From Galerina marginata (lineage: Eukaryota > Basidiomycota > Agaricomycetes > Agaricales > Galerinaceae): a stretch of DNA of 64,000 nt. Under the pieces are notes generated by a model. That model ran no database searches. It saw only the letters and a program-made list of their open reading frames with translations, and had not been told where the DNA came from. Positions 46,811 through 57,431 of the stretch are shown here, in pieces (the first letter of the stretch is position 1; the number at the start of each line of letters is the position of its first letter). Both the position numbers and the translations under genes were made by a program. The stretch spans positions 1,054,001 through 1,118,000 of the forward strand of contig JAECYW010000024.1 in the NCBI GenBank assembly GCA_023014335.1, given 5' to 3'.

Positions 46811-48121
46811 TTAGATTGGGAGCCTATGTACAATCCTTACCGTTTGGTCCTTGGTACTCATTTCAACCAGCACACTGTCCGTCACTTCCTGTGGACCAAA
46901 CACTTTTGTTTCCTCTGCCTTTCTTCCTAGAGAAATAATCGTCCTATTCAGCTGACGTTCAAGAACACCTTCGAGTGCATTCCAGTCTTCTTGTCGATCA
47001 CAGACTAATGCTGCGCCTTGCACTGCCAGCGCCACAGCACCATCGTTCCCGGGGTCCACCTTACGACTGTGGTCGTATGCGATGACTACCTGCTGCCCGA
47101 AGTTTGCTCTAGCTTCCAAATATTTCGCAATGCATCGGATGATACCACCGTTCTTCACTGGCTTCCCGCTGGTGGTCTTCCAGTCATTATTTTTCCACAC
47201 ATGTATCATTTTGACGCCTGTAATCCAAATACCTGCTCAGTAATATAGTCTAGGAAATAATCAGCGAGTAACTCGCATTTTATACAGTAATCAGATGTCG
47301 TCCTGATCAGAAGACGCTTCACCGTGATTTCATTTGTTTCCAAAAGGCGAAGAATTGACTAGAGGAGGTAAGTTCCTAGCGAATGCGATGCATCGATGGT
47401 AAAGGTCTACAGACCACGAGTTCAGCACGCTTTATCGTTTGCTTTCCAATGCACTTCTCAGACAAATTCCTAGAATCACAATCGTTAACAGTGTGGTATT
47501 AAAGGCAGTTGTTGTCCATATACCTCGAATCTTGAGGACCCCACCATACTCCAAAACCTGCTTCGGTGTTTGACTTTTCACAAAAACCAGCGGTGTAGGC
47601 AACGTCCCATTCGTGCTCTTTTGCAAGCAGCCCTCCCGCAATGACGGGCACAATAGGAGCTGGGTCGGGATGACGACCCCTTACGTCGGAGAGACGGTAT
47701 GGGGCCGGGCGTTCGTAATTACGAGCGGGGAACTTGGAATTGTTCGTCCGCGGTTGAGAATGTTCAGGAGCATCTTTACAAGGTTTAGCTTATGTCCTTA
47801 TTAACAGGGAGAACCAGCAGCTTACCTTTGTGCCTAGATAACGAGGTCTGAAATCTTTGAGACTCAGGAGCGGTATGGGGTTTGGAAGGTAGTGGTATTG
47901 GAACCACATCTGTGCTGCGGTGTGAACGCCTTTGATTCTTCCCGCGTCCCGAACTTGTTTGACGAGATACTTGTGCCCGTGCCCTCTGACCCGGCCCCGA
48001 ATGACTCGCCTACGCGAAGTGTGAGCACTTCCAATTCAAAGGAGGGTCCCTTCGCACATACCACAGGTAAATTCCAACCTATTCCTTTTTTCCCACCTCC
48101 TCGAGTATATGCGACAGGCAT
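46811..48121 (-). CDS. RNase H1-like protein lacking most catalytic acids
   Basis: RNase H1 normally cleaves the RNA strand of RNA/DNA hybrids. Six exons: 48121-48062, 48009-47826, 47773-47524, 47469-47418, 47358-47277 and 47217-46811, all in phase, 344 aa. Five introns, one with a GC donor (47276-47275). The N-terminal 130 residues are Arg/Pro-rich. The RNase H fold is recognised from VAYTAGFCEKSNTEAGFG (residues 139-156), NLSEKCIGKQTIKRAEL, TSDYCIKC, VWKNNDWKTTSGKPVKN and DPGNDGAVALA. Of the four catalytic acids, Glu181 (RAEL) is kept, but the Asp of YTDG is Ala143, the Asp of TDS is Thr203 and the Asp of GAD is Val271. Catalysis therefore looks lost. It lies opposite in strand to the F-box-like array. 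Either a non-catalytic derivative or an early pseudogene whose frame is still open. Confidence 0.8.
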
Positions 48122-48303
48122 TACCGCGATCTTGAAACGACTGGCAAGTTATAGAGGCAAGGGATAACAGGTTCAGGCTGGTTCTCACAGGGTTCTCACG
48201 TCAAGCGACAGCCACCGGACCGTGAGTCCGTGACCACAGCTCGAGTTTTGCTGATCTGAGCTCCAAATCTTAAGCCCAACTATTACGACGGCTCTTCCAC
48301 GTA

Positions 48304-49611
48304 ATGTCTTCAGACGTTGTCCCATTTTCGAAACTCTCGCAGGAGCTTATCGACGAGATCATTGACACCGTTTTCGAGCTTCAGAGAATAGAACCTTGGA
48401 CATCCCAATTTTGTGCCTGCGCATTGGTGTGCCGCGCGTTTCGATATCGCGCACAGAAGCACGCATTTTATTCGGTGAGGCCTTTCAGCCACCAAGACAG
48501 CATTGCAAGTTCTCGGAAGAGAGTGGATGATTTTCACGGTATCCTGCAGCAGAATCCGCGGATCGCGTCCTACGTTCGCAGGCTAAAACTCGACATGAAC
48601 GGCACCAATGGATGGCTCTTTGACGATCCTTTGTTCTGCGACATCATGGAACTTATCTCGAAGACTTGGGCAGTGGAAATGAGGTTGGAACTATCGGTCT
48701 ACGGATGGGGCAGCAACTTCCAGTTTACGAACAACCGAAGGCTCGAAACGCGATTTGTCAAACCGTTTATAACACCTTTCATAACGTCCCTCGACTTGTA
48801 CTCCATAAACAACATTCCGCTTTCCTTGTTTGCCCACTGCCCACACCTGGTGGAACTGGAACTGGTTCTGGTGACGGTGGAAGCTATACGCCCACCTAAT
48901 GCCATCGACATTGACCATTCCTTATGCCCTCGACCCCGCAAATTTACTTTCGAATCCTGTGGAGATACGATTCGAATCCTAACAACGGGCTATGTCGACT
49001 TCGGTTATTTGCAGCACCTTTCTGTTTCCGGCCACCTTTCCGATCAACTAGGCGACATCGACCTGATTCTCAACGCTTCTTCCAGCTCGTTGGACGAACT
49101 ACACCTTAATTTTTGTAAGCTCAGCAATTCTGTGATAGCATTCTTCTTCTAACCAAGAGCCCCAACAGATTACCTTGAACTAGGAGACACAGATGCTTTG
49201 CACGATTTGGGCAGGATCCCCAATCTCACCTTTTTATCCATATCCGAAATAAACCTCCCCGACGAAGACTCTCTCATAGAGTTATGCAACCTACTGCGTA
49301 CAGAAAAAACCAAAATAAAAAAGATTGCCCTAGAGTTCAACGGGGACCTCGACGATGAATATAGTCTTGCGGAGTTCTTAGAGAAACTTGAAGCCAGCGG
49401 TTCACTCTGTGCGGTGTTGGTAAAATTGGCTGAACGAGGCCCACTGGAGGTAGAATTCATACTGGATATTTCATTACAATGCTACAAGATTTCGGCGGAG
49501 GAGATGTGGAAACGACGGAAAAAGGAGATGCGGGTATGGTCTGCGAAGAATTTGAAGCTCGTGAGTCTGCTCAGTTCAAATCTTTGTCTGTCGCATTACC
49601 TCGATATGTAG
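48304..49611 (+). CDS. F-box-like/LRR-like protein, array copy 3
   Basis: Exons 48304-49114 and 49169-49611, 417 aa, intact. F-box-like segment KLSQELIDEIIDTVFE and FCACALVCRAFRYRAQKHAF; then YVRRLKLDMNG, ETRFVKPFITPFITSLDLYS, LFAHCPHLVELELVLVTVEA and LQHLSVSGHLS in the first exon, and LGRIPNLTFLSIS and LAEFLEKLE in the second. The intron (54 nt) is at the same place and phase as in all copies. Closest relative is copy 4. Its start lies 182 bases from the start of the divergent RNase H-like gene, so the two share a short bidirectional promoter region. Confidence 0.86.
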
Positions 49612-50420
49612 TCCTGTTTTTACGCCCAAATAGCGGTGATAGATAAAATGTCTTTCTTTTCTGTCTTTGGTACTGCTTGATGTACGAGCTGGGCTGGTAT
49701 AATTTCATTTATTGTCAAGAACACATGGGTGATTGTTTAAAGCCTGTATTAAACTGGTCAATCTTTATGCCGAATTTTTAGACCTGAAAGATGTGTGTAA
49801 ACATATTACCGGACTCTATTGATACGATGTTGAACAGGGAAACGATATGGAATCAATGAAGATAAGCCAAGCCTTGTCGGGGCTTCAGTATTTGCAGGAC
49901 AGATACTTTATTGGTACGTTGTCGGAGTGAGTGGACGTCACAGAATTACATTATCTTTACATCCCTTTGGTAGAATACTTATATCCCCGCAGGTCCTTTT
50001 GATCCTTGAGACTCTGTCTGTCTCCCAAATCCAATAATCATGGGGTTCAATCAACGGTCCTCGCCGTTTTGCAAGCGCCTTTGCACCGTCGTTCACAGCG
50101 TCACCTTTCCGATAGTGAAGTACGCGTAGGTTTCTGGGTTGTCAATTTTTGGTCGATTTGTTATCCAAATTTCGCAATTTAAAAACACCAACGGTGTGCA
50201 GTCCCTTGGCCCTACAGAGACTAATTTGTTCAATGGGAGCGATCTGGCGGGCGTGGTTCGGAGACCGCAACGTTAAGGGAGATGACTGAAAAAGGCTGAA
50301 AAAGGACAACCAACTGTTCTCCAAACGGCCTTCCTAAATTTCGTGTCAAGCGAGAGTCACATGATCGTACACTGTAACACCAATGACCGATTGCAATCTC
50401 TTTCCTTGCTCTTTCCCGTT
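49612..50420. other. Spacer between F-box-like copies 3 and 4
   Basis: No gene recognised; short frames only. The last 100 bases resemble the leader of copy 7 (CTTTCCTTGCTCTTTCCC just upstream of the ATG in both). Confidence 0.45.
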
Positions 50421-53400
50421 ATGCCCCCAGGTTTTGCCCCATTTTCTCATCTCTCGCAGGAGCTCATCGACGAGATTATCGACGCCCTTCTCGAACCTCA
50501 GGAAACAAGCCGTGAGACGTCCCAATTTCGTGCCTGCGCATTGGTGTGCCGTGCCTTTCGACATCGGTCACAGAAGCACACATTTTATTCGATGACGCCT
50601 TTCCCCTTCGGAGGCGGTGCAGGTGGTCGGAGGAGAGTGGACGATTTTTACGGTATCCTGCAGGAGAATCCGCGGATCGCTTCCTACGTTCGCAGGCTAA
50701 ACCTCAACATGAATGCCAACACTGGATGGCTTTTTGAAGACCCTGTATTCTGCGAGATCATGGAACTTGTCTCAAAGACCTGGGCAGTAGAGATGAAATT
50801 AGAACTATTGGTCGTTGGATGGAGACGCCCTTTCCAGTTTACGAATAACCGAACACTCGAAACGCGATTTGTCAGGCTGTTTATAACGCCTTTCATAACG
50901 TCCCTCGACTTAAAATTCATAGACAACATTCCGGTTTCCTTGCTTGCCCATTGCCCACACCTGGTTGAACTGACACTGATCAGTGTGACAGTGGAAGCAA
51001 TACGCCCGCTTAGCGCCATAGACATTGACCATTCGTTATGCCCTCGACCCCGGAAATTTACGTTCAGATCCTGTGGAGACACGATTCAAATCCTGGCAAC
51101 GGGCTATGTCGACTTCGATTATTTGCAGCACCTTTCTGTTGCGGGCTACCTTTTTAACGAACTACGCAATGTTGAGCTCATCCTCAATGCTGCTTCGAGC
51201 TCGCTAGAGTATCTGCACCTTGATTTTGGTAAGCTCAGAAGTGGCGTGATAGATTTTTTTTCTAACTAAAAGCTGCAACAGTGGAACTTGAACAGGGAGA
51301 CAAACTTGATTTGTACGATTTGAGCAAGATCCCTAACCTCGCCTCTTTATCCATATCCGCAGTAAACCTCGACGATCTCGACGAAGAAGACTCTTTCATA
51401 GATGTATGCAACCTACTGCGTACAATACCCAGCGAACAAACCAAAATAAAGACGATTACGAGTCCTATTTATAGGGCTCGTTCTTTTATCGTTCTTGACC
51501 CACCCAAATTTTGGGCCTGCGTTACGCTCATTTAGCCGGCAAACCCCGGGGTCTATTTTTAGTTCCGCTTCTATTCCCGTCGTCGTCGGTGTTCGACTTC
51601 ACAAGCTCTCACCACCATTCCACCATTCACTTCCACGTCCCACCAGCCTCATCTACATGCCCGAGGCGACGCTCAGCATTGCTCCGAGTGCCCCTCCCCT
51701 CCAATGAGGTATGTGGGCCGGAAATTGAAGGATTTCATATGTGTAGGGGAGGGAAGGGAATACACACCTCTAGGTACGTCGCAAACACGACCCCGCTGTG
51801 CAACTAACCCACACCTCAGCACATCCCAGCTCCCGTCAGCATGTCGCCATTCCTTGACGACATGTTTTCTGCCATGGTACAGCAAGGCCATCCGGCCCAT
51901 TCACCATCTACGAGGTCGCCTTATGTCCCCACACCGAGGAACCCATCGCGCAAGCATACTGGCACGCGACAAGATCTCGACGCGGGAGCCTACTACATCG
52001 GAGTAGCTGGTATCGTGCACGCTGCGAGACCATCAGATGGCCCCCCTGACGCCGTGCCACAGCCGCGGCTTCGACGATGGCGGAGGCTGCGGGATGTTGA
52101 ACATTGGCAGGTTGGATAGAAAGTCGCCGGGCAGGGGAAGAAGCTGTTATAACCGAGGTAAGCCTGTTTCCGGACTTCAGAAGAGAACATTTCTGACCTG
52201 AAGGACTTGTAGCTGTCCCTAGACCTTGGTTTGCCGCACAATGCCGTCGACAACATCCGCGAACACTGCAAATCGATATCCCGGACAGGCTGGCTTTGTT
52301 GCTGGTGTGTCTCGCGTAGCTAGCGCCCGTCCGCTTCATAGCACTCCTCGAGAATGGAGCCAAAACCCGTACTCTGCACTCCCCGCCTCCGCGCCTTCAG
52401 CTTCAACCACTGAACAAACAATTGAAGGGAGGGGGCGGTAACGACAGCCAGCGGTGACGACGACGCTGACGGCGGGGTGTAGTCAAGACTGCGAGACGGC
52501 GGGAGTGGTGCGAGTAGGAGCAGGAGAAGGAGAAAAAGCAGTGGTGTTGATGCGGGGCAGGCTGGCTGCTGGTTTCGCGATGAGTTGGTCACTTTGATTC
52601 CGTTCCCGGCTTATTCGACTGACCTCTTTATCTAGATTGTCATCTTCGGCGGTGTCTCCATTTGCTTTTGGGTCTCGGCTTTGCTTTGGTATGTCAAATT
52701 ATTGTTCGAGTGTTTGTGCAACCAAGTTATTCATGTCAAGAAAGCAGTGTTGTGATTAACGCGTTACAAGTCCCCAAGCTCTGCAATTATTATTGCTTTA
52801 TCATTCGATACATAATGCCGAAAACCTAATGCCTCAGTGTGTATCCCACTCTTCTAATTTGCGGCACCTCTCGGTTTGTCGATGTAGCAGGTACTCAGGA
52901 AACTTCAAGTTCTTTGTCAGACCATCTAGCCCAGGTTTGCCTATGTCCAGATTTAGATCGGTTTGTTTTGTTCAAATGCTCAAAGAATAGGAGGTCCGGT
53001 CCAATACTAACGCCGCGAGGAGCCAACCGAAGGTTGGCGACGAGTGGCGGGATCATAGAAAGCTTGGAGGACTGGTAACTTTATTCGAGCATTATTTTTG
53101 TTAGACAAGTGTGAATTCGAGCAGCTACTTACATTGAGCCTGTAATTAGATGCAGCAAGGTGCCGGCAACGTAGTCAATCAGTGGTTTGAATATTAAGTT
53201 GGATATGTTCTGTAGGGGCTAAGCAAAACACATCATTTCCTGAGTTGACATGCTTTTGGTATTTGCATGTTGCTTAACTTGACTAGGGGAATATAAAAAA
53301 GGGGACTCGTACATGCCAAGCAATGGCCTACAAAACAAGTTGCTCTAGGCTTCCACGGCGATCTGGCCGATCCCCTCAGTCTTGCGGCGTACTTGAAAAA

Positions 53401-53644
53401 ACTTGAAATAGGGCCAGGCGGTCCTCTTTGTCCTGTGCTGGCAAAGTTGGCTGAACGAGAACCTCTGGTTGTAAAATTCATGCTGAATATTTCGTTGAAA
53501 TATGATGATAATCGGAATAAGGAGAGATGGGAACGACGGAATACGGAAATGCAGGTGTGGGTTGCGAAGAATTTGGAGGCCACAAGTCTGTTAAGTCCAA
53601 ACCTTTGTCTGGAGTATGAATACGAAATGGACTGTACGCGCTGA
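50421..53644 (+). pseudogene. F-box-like copy 4, split by a 1.88 kb insertion
   Basis: First exon 50421-51228 and the start of the second (51282-51457) match copy 3 closely, ending TKIKTI. The family then continues at 53342 (ALGFHGDLADPLSLAAYLKK) through 53644 with the reading frame restored. The intervening 51458-53341 is foreign. Read through the left junction, the protein gains 25 unrelated residues and stops at 51533-51535. The summed length of the two parts (1,287 nt) is a multiple of three, which fixes the junctions. The F-box-like N-terminal half (HLSQELIDEIIDALLE, RACALVCRAFRHRSQKH) is intact, so a truncated product is possible. I find no splice sites that would cleanly remove the insertion. 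Confidence 0.82.
51458..53341. mobile_element. Insertion of unknown class inside F-box-like copy 4
   Basis: Its left end is a near-perfect 24-base hairpin (arms ACGAGTCCTAT and ATAGGGCTCGT). The same octamer recurs inverted as GGACTCGT at 53303-53310, 31 bases before the right junction. No clear target duplication is visible beyond TT. Inside, 51650-52130 has exon-like open stretches (MPEATLSIAPSAPPL; SPFLDDMFSAMVQQGHPAHS) and is GC-richer than its surroundings, like a captured fragment of a cellular gene. No transposase or reverse transcriptase is present. The class cannot be decided from the sequence. Confidence 0.45.
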
Positions 53645-53812
53645 ATAGTTGCATTGTTCTATAGTTCCGTCAGCCTCAGGTCAAGTAGATCGTTATTTTA
53701 ATGAACACTTCATTTATCACCTTCGGACCAGCACCTCTGTCTCCCAATCCGATCATTGTCCGAATCAAATGACATTCCACGATGGATCCCATTTGGCTTA
53801 ATGAGGAGCAGC

Positions 53813-54033
53813 TGAAAGGCTGCCGTCTGAGAAGCATCACTGAGCGGTCACACAGCTTGATAGGACCACGTTGTATTGTCGAGAACGAGACAGATACGAG
53901 TACGAGCGTAACGGTAAGAATGTAGAAGAAAGAAAAGAAGGATCTCCCTATATACTGTATGATCGCGTGACGTGAATAAAAGATAAGATAAGAAACCTCG
54001 ACAGCACGTGTAAGGCTGGCAGCCAGGCTTACA
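53813..54033 (+). repeat. Left LTR of the TRIM
   Basis: Begins TGAAAGGCTGCC and ends GCCAGGCTTACA. Includes CTATATACTG and GAATAAAAGATA, which could serve as TATA box and polyadenylation signal. Confidence 0.88.
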
Positions 54034-54857
54034 CTCCTCCCCACCTTAAAACATTTCCACCACCCCAAATCCAACCGTGACCAGACCTGACAATGATGAA
54101 AAACTCGGGTGACAAATTCGTGTAGAGTCGGTGCCAGAAAAGCCAGGACAGTCGAGGCAATTATCCAGCGAAAAAAAAATCTTCAAAAGGTCCGTGCAAT
54201 CGAGCCAGAGCTTAAACCTACGTCCCTCCCCACGTCGAGACTGGTCCATCACCCCAAATTCCACCGTAATGTCCTTCAGCAATTATGGGGTCCCGGGCGG
54301 CGGATAACATACGCACAGACAAACAAGACTGCAACGGTGACTGAAAATGATACGGCACTGAAAAACAATTAAAGGTTAGTAGAAATAATCATCGTCCGAG
54401 CGACGTTCCGGATTTGTAGGTGCGCGAAGACGTGCAGCGGTAAAGGCGGTCCAAATGTGGACGCGGCGAGATTGCGAGAGTGCCGCTGTTGGATGTGGAA
54501 ACGGTCCTCGCGGGTTCGCGCGAAGACTGCAAGCGGCCGAGCGTTGTCGGACGGTAAAACGAACAGCGGCAGCGGTACCAGCAGCTATTGCTGACAGCAG
54601 GACGAAATCTTCGTCGACGTCGAAAAACGAGGTCGAGGTGAGGCGAACACGTGGGTGACGTGAGGCAGAGAAGACGACGACGAGGGATTCGGGAAGTTGA
54701 GATCGGAACGGATAGATGATTCGTGGTGGCGAGTAAAGCCGCGAAAGGTCGTTAACGAGTGTGCAGCGGGGCGATTAGAATGGTAGTTCGTCGTCGTCTC
54801 GGGGCGAAACTTGAAGGAATGTTGTCGAAAAAGAAATGGCCGATATCAAAAAAAAAG

Positions 54858-55078
54858 TGAAAGGCTGCCGTCTGAGAAGCCTCACTGAGCGGTCACACAG
54901 CTTGATAGGACCACGTTGTATTGTCGAGAACGAGACAGATACGAGTACGAGCGTAACGGTAAGAATGTAGAAGAAAGAAAAGAAGGATCTCCCTATATAC
55001 TGTATGATCGCGTGACGTGAATAAAAGATAAGATAAGAAACCTCGACAGCACGTGTAAGGCTGGCAGCCAGGCTTACA
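54858..55078 (+). repeat. Right LTR of the TRIM
   Basis: Same 221-base sequence as 53813-54033 except for one A/C difference near its position 25. Confidence 0.88.
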
Positions 55079-55083
55079 GCAGC

Positions 55084-55557
55084 GCAGACACCGAATCCAT
55101 TGCTCCGTCGTTATCCACGTCGCCTTTACCGCACGAAACAACGTACGCATGGTTTCCTGACCAGATTTGGCTGTCGCTTCTGATATTTCGCGGTACCGAG
55201 GCCCACAGCGCTGGTCTTCACCATGTTTTGATCAGGACGCCTGAGTCAAACTGTATAAGCCGACTCCCTCCTCTCGCCCTCTTACCATAATAATCTTGAC
55301 TGCAGACTTTAAGAGCTGTGGCCGAGTTGAAAGACAGCAATAGTAGGGGCAAAACTCGCATTTGAAAGAAACGGTCATGAAAATCTCAGACAATACATAC
55401 AGGAAAAGCTCGACGGCCTTTGAAGACGACGACATCGGTGGGAAGACCAAATCCAATGTTCTCTCAGATTCGGATTATTCAATGGTCAAATCTTGATGGG
55501 TCATTGGAATAGGTACCTCCCTCTATATAGTACGTCATAGAACTGACTCCTAGCTTT
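55084..55557. other. Spacer left of the decayed thioesterase copy
   Basis: Contains a block (about 55281-55500) related to 59100-59275 upstream of F-box-like copy 6, with ACCATAATAAT shared. No intact gene. Confidence 0.4.
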
Positions 55558-55752
55558 TGCAGGGCACCGCTTGTCGTTCTCGGACTCATACAAAGCGTTT
55601 AAGATGGCGGCAGGTCAGGGTTGTTTATTATCCTACAGGCTTCCTACTGTCAACTGACCGTTGACTTTGACAGATGCTTGATAATTAAACGTAACATATG
55701 GTCGCCCCAAATTTATGAGCAGGATGCAACCTGGGCGTTGACGGTTTGATGC
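55558..55752 (+). pseudogene. Decayed thioesterase fragment 1
   Basis: Matches the thioesterase gene at 42196-43074 in exon 3 (ACCGCTTGTCGT, CTCGGACTCATACAAA), then jumps to the end of intron 4 (CCTACAG, TTGACTTTGA) and exon 5 (GAGCAGGATGCAACCTG). Exons 1 and 2, the rest of exon 3 and nearly all of exon 4 are missing, and stops occur in all frames. It precedes F-box-like copy 5 exactly as the intact gene precedes copy 1. Confidence 0.8.
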
Positions 55753-56098
55753 ACATTCGCATTGCCGCAATAGACGATCACTGAAACTCACGAAAATATG
55801 CGCGAGTCCCTAATCCACTGGCGAATATCCAAGTTGCAGACGAGAAGGCTAAAACTGACGTTCAACTCACGACGATGTCAAGTATGTAAAGCAATCAGTT
55901 TATTATAAATTGGGCAAATCGACATATTGCCCTCGGCAGTAGTCCACTTGTGACTTATGACCCAAATTTAACCTCACCGCCCTTATCTCAATGCGGTGCA
56001 GTTTCACGTCTATTCTCAGCCTGAGCTTGATCAGCGTTGTGTGGAAACATAGGTAGCTAAAAAACAGCCATTCGAACTCTCCTTTACTACACCACGAA

Positions 56099-57431
56099 AT
56101 GTCCTCAAGCTTCGCCCCCTTTTCGCACCTCTCGCAGGAGGTCGTCGACCAGATCATCGACTCCCTTCTTGACACACGCGAATCTGAACCTGAAATATCA
56201 CACTTTTGTGCCTGTGCACTGGTGTGCCGCTCATTTCGACATCGCTCACAGAAACACACATTCCATTTGACGAGAGGCTTTCACAGTAAAGATAGAGTCA
56301 ACTCCTTCCATGCAATCTTGGAGGACAATCCGCGGATTGCGTCCTATGTTCGCAGGCTATGCCTCAGCATGAACTCGGTATCCGAATGTGTGGTTGATGA
56401 TCCTGTATTTCTCCAAATCATGAAGCTCGTTACGCAAAACTTGGCCGTCGGCATGCAATTTAAATTATCGATCTTCGGAGGCCCCTGGGACAAGTTCCAA
56501 TTCACGAGTAATCGAACCTTCGAAACACAATTCATCAAGCCATTCGTCACTCCCTTCATAACATCTCTTGACTTACAGGATGTATTCAACATTCCGGTCT
56601 CCTTATTTGCTCATTGCCCACACCTGGTAGAACTGAAGTTGATCTACGTGACAGTGGAGGCTGTACGACCGCCTCATGCCATCGACATTGACCATTCCTT
56701 GCGCCCTCGACCACTGGAATTTGAATTCAGATACTGTGATGACACGATCCAAATTCTGGCGGAAACTTATGTTGACTTCAGTCATTTGCAACACCTTTCT
56801 GTTTCCGGCTACAATATTTCACGTGAATTAGACGACATAAACCGCATTCTGGCCGCCTCTTCCAGGTCGTTGGAACGTCTGGAGTTTGCTTTCGGTACGC
56901 TCAGAGCTCCCAAATATCATTCGAACATTTCACTAAGCCTACTTGAATTCCCAAACAGAAGAATTGGAGGACAGACTTTCTGATGTATACGATCTCGGCA
57001 GAATCCCCAACCTAGCATCTTTGTCTTTATCCACGGTGACGCTGGACCCTGCCGATGGTGAAGACCCTATTGCGGACCTTTGCAACCTTCTGCGCGCAAT
57101 CCCCAGTGGAAAAAACAAAATGAAGATGATTGTACTTGCTTTCAAAGGAGTCCTCGAAGCTCCCTGGAGTCTTGCGGCATACCTGGAACAACTTGATGCC
57201 AGGAGTTCTCTCAGTGGGGTGCTGGTAAAGATAGCCGAACAGGAACCGCTGGCGGTTAAATTTAGGCTAGGTATTGCCGTTGACTATGGCGAATACCCTG
57301 GCAAGGAAAGTGGAGAGATAAAGCAAGAAGTGAATGAGGAAATGCCAAGTTGGGTAGCAAAAAATTTGGACTTTATGACACACTTGAGTTCGAACATTTC
57401 TTTAGAGTACGATTACGAGCTTCGCTTGTAG
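56099..57431 (+). CDS. F-box-like/LRR-like protein, array copy 5
   Basis: Exons 56099-56894 and 56959-57431, 422 aa, intact. F-box-like segment HLSQEVVDQIIDSLLD and HFCACALVCRSFRHRSQKHTF, nearly the same as copy 6. The first exon continues with YVRRLCLSMNS, ETQFIKPFVTPFITSLDLQD, LFAHCPHLVELKLIYVTVEA and LQHLSVSGYNIS; the second has LGRIPNLASLSLSTVTL and ends LSSNISLEYDYELRL. Upstream sequence (about 55760-56098) is homologous to that of copies 1 and 6, including a TTTATTATAAATTGGGCA block near 55900. Predicted SCF substrate adaptor of unknown target. Confidence 0.87.

Larger units (their letters stand above)
53813..55078. mobile_element. TRIM-like non-autonomous LTR retroelement
   Basis: Two 221-base direct repeats starting TG and ending CA flank an 824-base interior. 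The element is bracketed by the perfect 5-base target duplication GCAGC (53808-53812 and 55079-55083). The repeats differ at one position by eye. A purine run (AAAAAAAAAG) lies directly before the right repeat, as for a polypurine tract, so the element probably reads left to right. No conventional TGG primer-binding site follows the left repeat. The interior has no gag, protease or polymerase motif, so mobility must depend on another element. Confidence 0.88.

Noticed and set aside
51458..53348. Helitron model for the insertion in F-box-like copy 4 (CTAG at the right edge)
   Set aside because: The CTAG belongs to conserved F-box-like codons (compare copy 3), and the left end does not start as a Helitron would.
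54109..54658. Small plus-strand frames inside the TRIM
   Set aside because: No retroelement motif; codon pattern looks random; the element is too short to be autonomous.
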